A stretch of 64,000 nt of DNA, taken from positions 1,202,902 to 1,266,901 of the forward strand of contig JAKVOB010000001.1 in the NCBI GenBank assembly GCA_022483015.1, read 5' to 3'. Below the pieces are notes generated by a model, which was not told where the DNA came from, ran no database searches, and was given only the letters and a program-made list of their open reading frames with translations. Every line of letters begins with the position of its first letter. Position 1 is the stretch's first letter. Origin of the DNA: Atopobiaceae bacterium. Its GTDB lineage: Bacteria > Actinomycetota > Coriobacteriia > Coriobacteriales > Atopobiaceae. Made by a program: the position numbers and the translations under genes. Of this stretch, positions 8,034-17,321 are shown piece by piece.

Positions 8034-8972
8034 ATGCACAACGATATGTCTCGTCGTCAGTTCCTCGGCCTCGCTGGAGGTCTCGCCGCCGTATGTGGCC
8101 TCGGCCTCGTGGGATGCGGTGGGAGCGGCAGCTCCTCCGCTGCCACCACCGCAGCCGCAAGCACCTCCGCTGCCCTCTCGGGCTCCGTCACCGCGGTGGG
8201 CTCGACCGCGCTCCAGCCCCTCGTCGAGGCTGCCGCCGAGCAGTTCATGGCCGACAACTCAGGCGTCCAGATCACCGTCCAGGGAGGCGGATCCGGCCAG
8301 GGCATCACGCAGATCAGCCAAGGCGCCGTCCAGATCGGCGACTCCGACGTCTTCGCAGAGGAGAAGCTCCAGGACAAGTCCGACGCCTCCAAGCTCACCG
8401 ACAACAAGGTGGCCGTGGTGGGCATGGGCCCGGTCGTGAACAAGGACGTCACCGTCGATGACATCGCCCTCGAGGACCTCAAGGGCATCTTCTGTGGCAC
8501 CATCACCAACTGGAACCAGGTCGGCGGCGCGGACGAGGCCATCACCGTGATCAACCGCGCCTCCGGCTCGGGCACGCGTGCGACCTTCGAGTCGAACGTC
8601 CTCAAGGGTACGACGGTCCCCGACACCTTCAAGCCGCAGGAGCAGGACTCCTCGGGCACGGTCGCCAAGATGGTTGCCGAGACCCCGGGTGCCATCTCCT
8701 ACCTGGCCTTCTCGTACTATGCGGACACGTTCAAGGCCTTGAAGGTCGGAGGCGTCGAGGCCAAGGCCGCAAGCGTCGAGGACAACACCTGGACCATCTG
8801 GGCCTACGAGCACATGTACACTGCGGCGAGTCCCGACGCGGCCACCCAGGGCTTCATCGACTACATGATGGGCGACGAGGTCCAAGGCTCGCTCGTCGAG
8901 CAGAACGGCTACATCCCCGTCTCGGGCATGAAGGTCTCCCGCGACGCCGACGGCAACGTCACCACCAACTAG
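8034..8972 (+). CDS. pstS: Phosphate-binding lipoprotein PstS (Tat-type signal)
   Basis: Extracytoplasmic phosphate receptor of the Pst ABC importer, 312 residues. The N-terminus MSRRQFLGLAGG (residues 5-16) has a twin-arginine motif, and a lipobox LVGC places the lipidated Cys at residue 28. So the protein is probably exported by Tat and anchored as a lipoprotein. The mature part shows PstS hallmarks: VTAVGSTALQPL, then QGGGSGQGITQI (phosphate-binding loop), IGDSDVF and RASGSGTRATFE. A Ser/Ala/Thr-rich linker follows the lipid Cys. The start has a GAAGGGAG ribosome site. It opens the pst operon, and expression is expected to rise under phosphate limitation. Confidence 0.95.
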   Translation: MHNDMSRRQFLGLAGGLAAVCGLGLVGCGGSGSSSAATTAAASTSAALSGSVTAVGSTALQPLVEAAAEQFMADNSGVQITVQGGGSGQGITQISQGAVQIGDSDVFAEEKLQDKSDASKLTDNKVAVVGMGPVVNKDVTVDDIALEDLKGIFCGTITNWNQVGGADEAITVINRASGSGTRATFESNVLKGTTVPDTFKPQEQDSSGTVAKMVAETPGAISYLAFSYYADTFKALKVGGVEAKAASVEDNTWTIWAYEHMYTAASPDAATQGFIDYMMGDEVQGSLVEQNGYIPVSGMKVSRDADGNVTTN

Positions 8973-8994
8973 CCGCCGCGCGAGAGGGACCAAG

Positions 8995-9906
8995 ATGTCT
9001 TCTAAGCAGGCAATGTCGAAGCGTCGTCTCGAGCGCTGCGGTCTCACCGTCACAGGGGCATGCGTGACCCTCGTGGCGGTGCTGGTCGTGACCCTGATCG
9101 TGATGGTGGCCAGCCACGGGCTCGCCACCTTCACGGCCGACGGCATCCCGTTGGGCGACTTCCTCCTTGGTACGACCTGGAACCCGCACCAGGCAGATGC
9201 CGCAGGCAACCCCACGGTGGGGGCCCTCCCCATGATATGCGGCTCCTTCGCGGTGACGCTGCTGGCCACGGCCTTCGCCCTGCCCATCGCCGTCGGGAGC
9301 GCCATCTTCGTGGTGGAGGTCGCGCCCGGCTTCGGCCGACGCGTCTTCCAGCCGCTGGTCGAGCTCCTGGTGGGAATCCCGTCGGTGGTCTTCGGCCTCA
9401 TCGGTCTCACCGTCGTCGTGGCATGGACGCGCGGCTGGGCAGGAGGCACCGGCTACGGGATCTTCTCGGGGGCGGTCGTGCTCGCCGTGATGGTGCTCCC
9501 CACCATCACGAGCCTCTCGATCGATGCCGTCGCCGCCGTGCCCATGAGCTATCGGGAGGGTTCCTATGCCCTCGGGTGCACGCGATGGCAGACCATCTGG
9601 AACGTCGTCCTGAGGAGCGCCCGCCCCTCGCTCATGACCGCCACCATCCTGGGTATGACCAGGGCCTTCGGCGAGTCGCTTGCCGTGCAGATGGTCATCG
9701 GTAACTCGGCGCAGGTCCCGGGGTCGCTCTTCACGCCGGCCTCGACGCTCACGTCGATCCTCACCATGGGCATGGGCAACGAGGCCATGGGCACCGTCTA
9801 CAGTGACGCCCTCTGGAGCCTGGCCCTGCTGCTCCTGGGCATGAGCCTCGTCTTCATCCTCATCATCCATCTCATCGGCAGCAAGGGGGTCAAGGCCCAT
9901 GCCTGA
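8995..9906 (+). CDS. pstC: Phosphate ABC transporter permease PstC
   Basis: Inner-membrane permease, 303 residues, with six predicted helices. A long first helix (TGACVTLVAVLVVTLIVMVAS) is followed by the variable outer loop and the binding-protein-dependent transport fold. The EAA-like loop region contains YREGSYALGCTRWQTIWNVVL, the contact with the ATPase. It starts 22 bases after the pstS stop, after a GAGAGGGACC ribosome site, and overlaps pstA by 8 bases. It pairs with PstA to form the channel. Confidence 0.95.
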   Translation: MSSKQAMSKRRLERCGLTVTGACVTLVAVLVVTLIVMVASHGLATFTADGIPLGDFLLGTTWNPHQADAAGNPTVGALPMICGSFAVTLLATAFALPIAVGSAIFVVEVAPGFGRRVFQPLVELLVGIPSVVFGLIGLTVVVAWTRGWAGGTGYGIFSGAVVLAVMVLPTITSLSIDAVAAVPMSYREGSYALGCTRWQTIWNVVLRSARPSLMTATILGMTRAFGESLAVQMVIGNSAQVPGSLFTPASTLTSILTMGMGNEAMGTVYSDALWSLALLLLGMSLVFILIIHLIGSKGVKAHA

Positions 9907-10858
9907 CCAACGGACTGCATCACCTGCGCAGGCGCCGACGCTCGACCCGGGTGCCGCGGCCGTGCACGTGCGACGGATCGCCCGCCAGGACCGCCTCGCC
10001 ACGGGCATCCTCACGATCATCGTCGCCCTCGTGCTCGTGCTGCTCGCGGCCATCGTGGGCTACATCCTGGTGAACGGTGCCGGCAAGCTCTTCGACCTCT
10101 CGTTCCTCACGTCCAAGCCCGAGCAGTTCCGTGCCGGCGGAGGGATCGGGCCCGAGCTCTTCAACTCGTTCTACCTGCTCCTGCTCACCCTGCTCATCTC
10201 GGTGCCCATCAGCCTGGGGGCAGCGATCTTCCTGGCCGAGTATGCGCCCGACAACGTCGTCACCGTGGCTGCCAAGACGGCCATCGAGACGCTCTCGAGC
10301 CTGCCCTCCATCGTCGTGGGCCTCTTCGGCTTCCTGTTCTTCGTGCTCCAGATGGGCTGGGGCTTCTCGATCCTGTCGGGTGCGCTCGCCCTCACGATGT
10401 TCAACATCCCCATCCTGGAGCGCACCATCCAGCAGGCGCTGGAGGACGTGCCTCGGACGCAGCGTGACGCAGGTCTCGCCCTGGGACTCACCAAGTGGGA
10501 GACGACCATCCACGTGCTGGTCCCTGCGGCCATGCCCGCGATCGTGACCGGCGTGGTGCTGTCTGCCGGACGCGTCTTCGGCGAGGCGGCCGCCCTCATC
10601 TACACGGCCGGGCAGTCGGCACCTGCCCTCGACTTCGGTTGCCTTGACCTGACGAGCCCGACCTGTCCCTGGAACCTCTTCCGTCCGGCCGAGACCCTGG
10701 CGGTCCACATCTGGAAGATCAACTCCGAGGGCGTGGTCCCCGACCTGTCGGCCGTCTCCAACGGCACCGCCGCCGTGCTCATGGTCTGCATCCTCGTCTT
10801 CAACCTGGTGGCACGCGGCGCTGGCAAGGCCATCGCGAGGAGGCTGACGGCAGAATGA
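9899..10858 (+). CDS. pstA: Phosphate ABC transporter permease PstA
   Basis: Second membrane subunit of the phosphate importer, 319 residues. A cytoplasmic N-terminus of about 35 residues precedes the first helix (ILTIIVALVLVLLAAIVGYIL). Family hallmarks include FLAEYAPDN and the substrate-gate-like ETLSSLPSIVVGLFG. The EAA-loop region is VPRTQRDAGLALGLTKWETT. The gene overlaps pstC by 8 bases upstream and pstB by 4 downstream (ATGA), an arrangement consistent with strict co-translation. Confidence 0.95.
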   Translation: MPDQRTASPAQAPTLDPGAAAVHVRRIARQDRLATGILTIIVALVLVLLAAIVGYILVNGAGKLFDLSFLTSKPEQFRAGGGIGPELFNSFYLLLLTLLISVPISLGAAIFLAEYAPDNVVTVAAKTAIETLSSLPSIVVGLFGFLFFVLQMGWGFSILSGALALTMFNIPILERTIQQALEDVPRTQRDAGLALGLTKWETTIHVLVPAAMPAIVTGVVLSAGRVFGEAAALIYTAGQSAPALDFGCLDLTSPTCPWNLFRPAETLAVHIWKINSEGVVPDLSAVSNGTAAVLMVCILVFNLVARGAGKAIARRLTAE

Positions 10859-11643
10859 GCGACGAGAGGGACACACGAGGCTCGACCGCGCTCCTCGAGA
10901 CCCGCGGCTGCTCGGTCAGGTATGACCTCACACACGAGGCACTCAATCCGGTCGACCTCGCCTTCGAGGCAGGTACCGCCACGGCGCTCATCGGACCTTC
11001 GGGGTGTGGCAAGTCGACGTTCCTGCGCTGCCTCAACCTCATGAACCGCGAGATCCCGAAGTGTCGCATCGGCGGAAGCATCTACTACCACGGCACGGAC
11101 GTGAACGTGGGTTCCACCGACACCTTCGAGCTCAGGAAGTCCATCGGCATGGTCTTCCAGCAACCCACGCCCTTCGCGAAGTCCATCCGCGAGAACATCC
11201 TGTTCGCGCCCAAGCGCCATGGGATCTCGGACAAGGCCGTGCTCGAGCAGCTCCTCGAGACGTCACTTACCGATGCCGCCATCTGGGACGAGGTCAAGGA
11301 CAAGCTCGACCAGTCCGCCCGCGCCCTGTCGGGTGGCCAGCAGCAGCGCCTGTGCATCGCCCGCACCCTGGCCATGAGGCCAGACGTGGTGCTCATGGAC
11401 GAGCCGTGCTCCGCACTGGACCCCATCTCGACGTTCGCCATCGAGGAGACGATCCGTGACATGGTCGCGCGGGACATCTGCGTGGTCATCGTCACGCACA
11501 ACATGGAGCAGGCCGCACGCGTCTCCGACCGGACCGCCTTCTTCTACGTGGGCGACATGGTCGAGTGCGGTCCCACCAGGCAGGTCTTCTCGGCACCGAA
11601 GGACACACGGCTCTCTGACTACCTCACGGGGAGGTTCGGCTGA
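10855..11643 (+). CDS. pstB: Phosphate ABC transporter ATPase PstB, copy 1
   Basis: ATP-binding subunit of 262 residues that energises phosphate import. All ATPase motifs are intact: Walker [10 protein letters not shown], signature [14 protein letters not shown], Walker [14 protein letters not shown] and H-loop [10 protein letters not shown]. The Q-loop reads [15 protein letters not shown], which is PstB-specific. The stop shares one base with the start of a second pstB. It is shorter at the N-terminus than E. coli PstB beyond the ATPase core but complete. It is clearly diverged from copy 2 rather than a recent duplicate. Confidence 0.94.
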   Translation: MSDERDTRGSTALLETRGCSVRYDLTHEALNPVDLAFEAGTATALIGPSGCGKSTFLRCLNLMNREIPKCRIGGSIYYHGTDVNVGSTDTFELRKSIGMVFQQPTPFAKSIRENILFAPKRHGISDKAVLEQLLETSLTDAAIWDEVKDKLDQSARALSGGQQQRLCIARTLAMRPDVVLMDEPCSALDPISTFAIEETIRDMVARDICVVIVTHNMEQAARVSDRTAFFYVGDMVECGPTRQVFSAPKDTRLSDYLTGRFG

Positions 11644-12431
11644 TGGATATGACCAAGGACATGACGATCCCGCAGGACGTGTCTGCCGAGAAGGTCATGG
11701 TCGAGCAGCTTGACCTGTGGTACGGCGACTTCCAAGCCTTGAAGGGCGTCTCGCTCGGCATGGGCGCCAACGAGGTGACGGCGCTCATCGGCCCCTCCGG
11801 CTGCGGCAAGTCGACCCTGCTGAGGACCTTGAACCGCATGTGCGACCTCGTGGAGGGCGTCCGCCACGACGGCTCGGTCCGCCTCGACGGCGCTGACGTG
11901 TTCGCCGGCGATGCCAACGAGCTGCGGCTCAAGGTAGGGATGGTGTTCCAGCACCCCAACCCGTTCCCGATGTCCATACGCGACAACGTCGCCTACGGCC
12001 CGCGTCGTCACTACGGTTTGCGAGGACAGGCGACCGACGACCTCGTGGAGGGCTCGCTCAGGCGGGCTGGCCTCTGGGACGAGGTCAAGGACGACCTCGA
12101 CCACAGCGCGCTGGGGCTCTCGGGCGGGCAGCAGCAGCGCCTCTGCATCGCCCGCGCCATCGCGATGGCACCCGAGGTCCTGCTCATGGACGAGCCTACG
12201 AGTGCGCTCGACCCCATCTCGACCTCGATGGTCGAGGAGCTCATGCGCGACCTCGCATCCGACCACACGGTCGTCGTGGTGACCCACAACATGCAGCAGG
12301 CCACGCGCGTCTCGGACCGCTGCGCGTTCTTCCTGCTGGGTGAGCTCGTCGAGGCGGCACCCACGCCCGAGCTCTTCGCACATCCGCACGACAAGCGTAC
12401 CGAGGACTATCTCACGGGAAGGTTTGGCTGA
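11643..12431 (+). CDS. pstB: Phosphate ABC transporter ATPase PstB, copy 2
   Basis: Second PstB-type ATPase, also 262 residues: Walker [11 protein letters not shown]-loop [15 protein letters not shown], signature [14 protein letters not shown], Walker [14 protein letters not shown]-loop [10 protein letters not shown]. The canonical PstB reading ([18 protein letters not shown]) makes this the more typical of the two copies. Tandem pstB genes are known in other Gram-positive lineages such as streptococci. Whether the two form a heterodimer under PstC/PstA, or alternate, cannot be told from sequence. It is separated from phoU by one base. Confidence 0.94.
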   Translation: MDMTKDMTIPQDVSAEKVMVEQLDLWYGDFQALKGVSLGMGANEVTALIGPSGCGKSTLLRTLNRMCDLVEGVRHDGSVRLDGADVFAGDANELRLKVGMVFQHPNPFPMSIRDNVAYGPRRHYGLRGQATDDLVEGSLRRAGLWDEVKDDLDHSALGLSGGQQQRLCIARAIAMAPEVLLMDEPTSALDPISTSMVEELMRDLASDHTVVVVTHNMQQATRVSDRCAFFLLGELVEAAPTPELFAHPHDKRTEDYLTGRFG

Positions 12432-12432
12432 C

Positions 12433-13092
12433 ATGAGGACACGCAGCGATTTCACGAGAAGGCTCAAGGACCTCGCCGACCAGGTCGGTAGGCTCGGGGT
12501 GCTCGCGGCGGAGGACGTCCGCGCGACCGCGCACGTGCTCGCCGGCGAGCGGGAGGTGTCGGACGCCGTCGAGGCGAGTCGTCATGACGCGGCCTCCCTC
12601 CAGAAGGCGATCGAGTCGAGCTGCATGGAGCTCATGCTCCTGCAGCAGCCGGTAGCCGGTGACCTGCGCCTGGTCACGGGATCGTTCCGGCTCGTCTCCG
12701 ACCTCGTCCGCATCGACGAGATGTGCCGTGACCTCGACGTCCTGGTGGACGAGATTCCCCATGATGCCGTGGACGGCCTGGGCGACGTCCTGCAGAGGAT
12801 GTCTGACAAGGCCGCTACAATGGTCGAGATGGCGGTGGACGCCTTCCTCACGAGCGACACCGACGAGGCGGCACAGGTCTTCTCGGCCGATGACGAGGTC
12901 GACGCGCTCTATGCCCGTGCCGAGTCCACCGTCGTGGAGCTCATCAAGGCGGGAGGCCTCCATGCCCGGTCTCTGCCCGAGCTGCTCATGGTGGCCAAGT
13001 ACTACGAGCGCATGGCCGACCATGCGCAGCGGGTGGCCGACTGGGCGGTCTTCCGCGACGCCGGCGAGCATGCGGGCGTCGAGATAGATTAG
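12433..13092 (+). CDS. phoU: PhoU phosphate-signalling regulator
   Basis: A 219-residue all-helical PhoU protein, made of two three-helix bundles. Its metal-binding-like repeats are visible as RLVSDLVRIDEMCRDLDVL in the first half and ELLMVAKYYERMADHAQRV in the second, matching the E/DxxxD pattern of the family. PhoU links the Pst transporter to the histidine kinase and keeps the Pho response off when phosphate is ample. ATG 12433 is chosen because it begins one base after the pstB stop and gives the standard PhoU N-terminus (SDFTRRLKDL). It is followed by the response regulator in the same transcript. Confidence 0.93.
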   Translation: MRTRSDFTRRLKDLADQVGRLGVLAAEDVRATAHVLAGEREVSDAVEASRHDAASLQKAIESSCMELMLLQQPVAGDLRLVTGSFRLVSDLVRIDEMCRDLDVLVDEIPHDAVDGLGDVLQRMSDKAATMVEMAVDAFLTSDTDEAAQVFSADDEVDALYARAESTVVELIKAGGLHARSLPELLMVAKYYERMADHAQRVADWAVFRDAGEHAGVEID

Positions 13093-13146
13093 GTGGGGCC
13101 AGCCGGCGCGCCCGGCCCGGCCCATACGTGTGGCCGAGGAGGGCCC

Positions 13147-13869
13147 GTGGTCTACTACGTCGAGGATGACACCAACATACGCGAGCTCACCTGCTATGCG
13201 CTTGCGCAGGCGGGCATCGAGGCCAAGGGTCTTGCCGACGACGCGTCGTTCCGCGTGGCCTGCTCGGAGCGCACGCCTGACGCGGTGCTCCTCGACATCA
13301 TGCTCCCCGACGTCGACGGCCTCCAGATCCTCCGACGCATCCGCCGCACGCCCGGCCTCTCGCGTGTGCCCGTGATGATGCTCACCGCCAAGGACACCGA
13401 GCTCGACACCGTCTGCGCGCTCGACGGCGGTGCCGACGACTACCTGGCCAAGCCCTTCGGCATGATGGAGATGGTGAGCCGGGTGCGTGCGCTGCTCCGG
13501 CGCTCGCCGGCGAGGGTCGAGAAGGCCCCCGCGGATGCCGACCTGCTCGAGGCGGGGCCGCTCGCGGTGTCACGCGCTCGCCACGAGGCGAGGCACGACG
13601 GCGACCTGCTCGAGCTCACGGCACGCGAGTTCGACCTCCTCGCCTTCCTCATGGCCAGCCCCGGCGTGGCGTTCACCCGCGAGGACCTGCTCCAGCGCGT
13701 CTGGGGCTGGGACTTCGACGGGGGGAGCCGCACCGTGGACGTGCATGTGCAGACCCTTCGGCGCAAGCTGGGCGCAGATGCCGACCTCATAGAGACCGTG
13801 CGGGGCGTGGGGTATCGCCTCCGTGACGCGCCTGCTGGTGCCGAGGGCGATGGTGGCCATGAGCGCTGA
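13147..13869 (+). CDS. Response regulator, OmpR/PhoB type (phosphate)
   Basis: A 240-residue two-component response regulator. The receiver domain (about 1-118) has the acidic pocket VEDD near residues 5-8, phospho-acceptor Asp50 in LLDIMLPDVDG, Thr80 in MLTAKD and Lys102 in YLAKPF. The C-terminal winged helix (about 140-230) shows LTAREFDLLAFL and DVHVQTLRRKLG with the final VRGVGYRL. I chose GTG 13147 because GAGGAGG lies a few bases upstream and the product then starts VVYYVEDD, the usual receiver start. An upstream GTG at 13093 would add 18 unlikely residues. Position after phoU and before a sensor kinase argues for a PhoP/PhoB role. Confidence 0.92.
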   Translation: MVYYVEDDTNIRELTCYALAQAGIEAKGLADDASFRVACSERTPDAVLLDIMLPDVDGLQILRRIRRTPGLSRVPVMMLTAKDTELDTVCALDGGADDYLAKPFGMMEMVSRVRALLRRSPARVEKAPADADLLEAGPLAVSRARHEARHDGDLLELTAREFDLLAFLMASPGVAFTREDLLQRVWGWDFDGGSRTVDVHVQTLRRKLGADADLIETVRGVGYRLRDAPAGAEGDGGHER

Positions 13870-15289
13870 GAGGGACCTCCCGCAGTCGGCCCCCTCGCTC
13901 GCGCGGAGGGTCTTCGTCGTGCTCGCGTGCGTCGCCACGACGGTGGCGCTCGTCGTCTTCGTGGGGGCCACGCTCGTCTTCCAGTCATCCCTCGTCGCCG
14001 ATGCCCACGAGCAGCTCTCACGCGAGTGCTCGATGGCCGCCTCGGTGCTCGACGGCTGCGACGGTACGGGCGCGCAGGTGACCTCGCTTGCCACGGTCGA
14101 CACCGGCGACACGCGCGTGACGCTCGTCGCGGTCGACGGTACGGTGCTCTATGACTCGCTCGCCGATGCCGCCTCCCTTCTCAACCACCTGGACCGTCCC
14201 GAGGTGGCAGAGGCGCTGGCGGACGGTACGGGCTCCTCCGAGCGCGAGAGTGACACGGCCGGGAACGTGAGCATCTACCAGGCATCGCGTCTGGCCTCCG
14301 GTGCCGTCCTGCGCCTCTCGGTCGACCGTGCGGGCGTGAGTGCCCTGCTCGTGCGTGACCTCTGGATGCTCGCCGTGGTGGTCGCGGCCACCGTGGTCGC
14401 CTCCTGGGTGGTGGCCCGTCTCGTGGCGGGGCGCCTGGTGCGGCCGGTGCTGGCCATCGACCCGGCCCGTCCCCAGGATGCCGACACCTACGAGGAGCTC
14501 TCGCCGCTGGTCGCCCGTCTTGCGCAGCAGCAGACCACCCTCACGAGCCAGATGCGCGAGCTCGAGGGGGCCGAGCGCATGCGGCGCGAGTTCACCTCGA
14601 ACGTGACCCATGAGCTCAAGACCCCGCTTGCGGCCATCTCGGGGGCGGCCGAGCTCATCCGCGACGGCATCGCCAAGCCCGAGGACGTGGCTGGTTTTGC
14701 GGGGCGCATCGTCGACGAGACGGCCCATCTCACGGCCCTCGTGAACGACATCCTCACGCTCTCGAAGCTCGACGAGTCGGAGCGGTCGAGCGACCGCGCC
14801 CTCGTGGGGAGCACGGAGCCGATCGACCTCGGGCGCGTGGCGCTCGACGTGGCCTCACGCCTTGCCCGGCCGGCCGAGAAGGCCGAGGTCAGCATTGACG
14901 TCTCGGGGGATGCGACGCGCATCTGCGGGGTCGCCCGCCTCATCGACGAGCTGGTCTACAACCTCTGTGACAACGCCATCCGCTACAACCGCCCCGGCGG
15001 CACCGTCTGGGTCTGGACGGGGGCCGATGCCTGTGGGCATCCGATCCTCCGGGTCACCGACACCGGCCGGGGCATCCCGACCGAGGCGCAGGGCAAGGTC
15101 TTCGAGCGCTTCTATCGGGTCGATGCCTCCCGATCGCGCGCCAGCGGAGGCACCGGCCTGGGCCTCGCCATCGTGAAGCATGCGGCCGCCTTCCACGGGG
15201 CCGAGGTCGGGCTCGAGAGCATGGAGGGCGAGGGGACCACGGTCACGGTGACCTTCCCCGTGCAGGAGGGGACGCGTCCCGTCGGCTGA
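13859..15289 (+). CDS. Sensor histidine kinase, PhoR-like
   Basis: Membrane sensor kinase of about 476 residues. Two membrane segments (RRVFVVLACVATTVALVVF and WMLAVVVAATVVASWVVARL) enclose an extracytoplasmic domain of roughly 120 residues. Then come a HAMP-like linker, the phospho-His box NVTHELKTPLAA and the ATPase boxes (N box CDNAIRYN, G1 TDTGRGIP, F and G2 boxes GGTGLGLAIVKH). The start is uncertain: ATG 13859 overlaps the regulator stop by 11 bases, while ATG 13850 and GTG 13823 are in frame further upstream and none has a decisive ribosome site. It is expected to phosphorylate the adjacent regulator under low phosphate, with PhoU as inhibitor. Confidence 0.9.
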   Translation: MSAERDLPQSAPSLARRVFVVLACVATTVALVVFVGATLVFQSSLVADAHEQLSRECSMAASVLDGCDGTGAQVTSLATVDTGDTRVTLVAVDGTVLYDSLADAASLLNHLDRPEVAEALADGTGSSERESDTAGNVSIYQASRLASGAVLRLSVDRAGVSALLVRDLWMLAVVVAATVVASWVVARLVAGRLVRPVLAIDPARPQDADTYEELSPLVARLAQQQTTLTSQMRELEGAERMRREFTSNVTHELKTPLAAISGAAELIRDGIAKPEDVAGFAGRIVDETAHLTALVNDILTLSKLDESERSSDRALVGSTEPIDLGRVALDVASRLARPAEKAEVSIDVSGDATRICGVARLIDELVYNLCDNAIRYNRPGGTVWVWTGADACGHPILRVTDTGRGIPTEAQGKVFERFYRVDASRSRASGGTGLGLAIVKHAAAFHGAEVGLESMEGEGTTVTVTFPVQEGTRPVG

Positions 15290-15392
15290 GCTCCCGTGGT
15301 CGTGGGACGTGCTCGTCCCCAAGGCCGCGCAGCGGGTACACTCTTCTCAGCATATCTGTCGCCGCAGCCTGCGGCGGGAAGACGGGAGTCCC

Positions 15393-15971
15393 ATGAAGCG
15401 CATCGCTCGTGCCATCGTCGCCATCGTCGTCGTGGCTGCCCTCTTCGGGGGTGGCTTCTGGGCGGGGATGACCTACCAGGCTGACAAGGGAGGCCGTCTG
15501 GCCTCGTCTGCCACCATCCAGGAGCAGATCTCGGGGATCTCGGAGCTCGCCACGGCCAAGCTCGACTATCGCGGCCTCGTGCGCTACGAGGACGGCGACA
15601 TCCAGTTCATCAACAAGAAGGCCTTCACGATGCTCTATACGGCCGAGCTCAAGGCCGGCGTCGACCTGTCGCAGGCCACCGTCGAGGTGAGCGGCCGCAC
15701 CATCACGGTCACCCTTCCCGAGGCCACCGTCCTCTCCGAGAGCATCGACCCCAACAGCCTCTCGTTCTATGACCAGAGCTATTCCCTGTTCAACTGGGAG
15801 AACAAGCAGGACACGCAGAACGCCCTCGAGCTCGCCCAGGACGACGTGGAGGAGAAGGCCGACACCACGACCCTCATCTCCACGGCCGACCAGCAGGCCA
15901 AGGATGCCATCACGAGCCTGCTCGAGCCGCTCACCACGCAGGACGACCCCTATACCATCGTCTTCAAGTAG
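15393..15971 (+). CDS. DUF4230 family membrane-anchored protein
   Basis: A 192-residue protein with one N-terminal membrane anchor (IVAIVVVAALFGGGFWAGM) followed by an extracytoplasmic domain. The body resembles the DUF4230 family: an ISELATAKLDYRGLV start, a repeated beta pattern (GVDLSQATVEVSGRTITVTL), then a charged helical tail ending in PYTIVFK. No enzymatic motif is visible. The start MKRIARAIV follows a GGGAGTCCC ribosome-like site; an upstream in-frame ATP-rich start would only add a non-membrane leader. It sits 103 bases after the sensor kinase on the same strand and may be a separate unit. Its function is unknown. Confidence 0.75.
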   Translation: MKRIARAIVAIVVVAALFGGGFWAGMTYQADKGGRLASSATIQEQISGISELATAKLDYRGLVRYEDGDIQFINKKAFTMLYTAELKAGVDLSQATVEVSGRTITVTLPEATVLSESIDPNSLSFYDQSYSLFNWENKQDTQNALELAQDDVEEKADTTTLISTADQQAKDAITSLLEPLTTQDDPYTIVFK

Positions 15972-15995
15972 CCACTCCCACCAAGGAGGCCTCCC

Positions 15996-17318
15996 ATGCC
16001 ATCCGAGAGTCGCACCGCTGCCGAAGTCCCGACCATCAGGCAGAGGATCAAGGGCTCGCAGCAGGTCGGTGCCCTGAGGGAGGCCCTTACCTCCGCCGCC
16101 GACCAGCCGAGCCTGCGCGAGCGCCTCTCGCTGGGTGCGGCCGATGGGGTGCCCGCGGCGACCTCCCTCCAGCTGCGGAAGGTTCCCCACGACATCGTCG
16201 CGTACGTCTCGTCCGAGATGCGCACCTTCCGCAAGCACCGCTTCTCCGAGGTCGACAGCCTGGTCTTCTCGAAGCTCTCGTACCTCAACTGGCTGGCCGT
16301 GCCGGCCGTGCCGCGTCGTACGCGCAAGGGCCCGGCCCCGACGCTCCGCGACCTGTTCTGCGCCGAGTGCTTCGAGGGTCTCTTCGACACCCAGCTCGAC
16401 CGCGACAAGGACGTCGCGTTCCTCACGGCCGTGGTGGCGAGCCCACGCTTCCGTGACGTGAGGGTCCTGAACCATGTCAACAGCATCGACGAGGCGGCAG
16501 ACAAGCAGTTCTCGGCCACGACGTTCCTGCTGCCTGACAAGACCGTCTACGTGGCCTTCCGCGGGACGGACAACACCATCGTGGGGTGGAAGGAGGACTT
16601 CGACCTCGCCTTCCGTACGCCGGTCGCCGCGCAGACGTCGGCCGTGGCCTACCTCGAGCGCGCCGCGGCCGCGACCGACGGCCACATCCGGGTGGGGGGC
16701 CACTCCAAGGGGGGCAACCTCGCGGTGTACGCGGCGGCCATGGCGGCGCCTGCCGTGCGCGAGCGCATCGTCCGGGTGTACAGCCATGACGGCCCCGGTT
16801 TCAACGAGACGGCCCTTGCGCAGATCCGCTCGTCAGACATGGCCGGGCGCGTGAGCAAGTCGGTGCCCGAGTCATCCGTGGTGGGGATGCTCCTCGAGAA
16901 CCAGGAGACCTACCACGTCATCAGGAGCGATGCCGCCGGCATCATGCAGCATGACCCGTACTCGTGGATCGTGCTGGACGGTGCCTTCGTCCCCATGCCT
17001 GGGGTCGACGACAGCTCGGTCCTCATCGACAGGACGCTGTCGGGCTGGATCTCGGGTATGGACGATGCGCACATGGAGCGCTTCGTGAACGCGCTCTTCG
17101 ACGTCTTCGGGGCATCCGGGACCAAACGCTTCCAGGACATGTCGTTCGCCGACTACATGGCGAGCGCCCAGGCGGTGGTCGACATGGACCCCGACGAGCG
17201 GGCGATGTTCCTGAGGACCATCGAGGCCCTGGCCCGCGTCGGTGCGCAGAGCCTTGCCGATGCCATGGGCACCGCTGCCGCCGACGCGACCGATGCCGTG
17301 ATCGCAGAGGAGTCCTGA
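15996..17318 (+). CDS. DUF2974 / Mbeg1-like lipase-fold protein
   Basis: A 440-residue protein with a lipase-like alpha/beta-hydrolase core. The central segment shows LLPDKTVYVAFRGTDN (oxyanion-side strand, as in class 3 lipases) and the nucleophile elbow VGGHSKGGNLAVYAAA, with Ser in G-H-S-K-G. These match the DUF2974 family often annotated Mbeg1-like. A candidate acid and His follow (SHDGPGFNE and later YHVIRSDAAGIMQHDPYSW). There is no signal peptide, so it is probably cytoplasmic. About 120 N-terminal residues precede the hydrolase core. The gene is 24 bases downstream of the DUF4230 gene and 3 upstream of the next, suggesting an operon. Substrate is unknown. Confidence 0.82.
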   Translation: MPSESRTAAEVPTIRQRIKGSQQVGALREALTSAADQPSLRERLSLGAADGVPAATSLQLRKVPHDIVAYVSSEMRTFRKHRFSEVDSLVFSKLSYLNWLAVPAVPRRTRKGPAPTLRDLFCAECFEGLFDTQLDRDKDVAFLTAVVASPRFRDVRVLNHVNSIDEAADKQFSATTFLLPDKTVYVAFRGTDNTIVGWKEDFDLAFRTPVAAQTSAVAYLERAAAATDGHIRVGGHSKGGNLAVYAAAMAAPAVRERIVRVYSHDGPGFNETALAQIRSSDMAGRVSKSVPESSVVGMLLENQETYHVIRSDAAGIMQHDPYSWIVLDGAFVPMPGVDDSSVLIDRTLSGWISGMDDAHMERFVNALFDVFGASGTKRFQDMSFADYMASAQAVVDMDPDERAMFLRTIEALARVGAQSLADAMGTAAADATDAVIAEES

Positions 17319-17321
17319 GCC

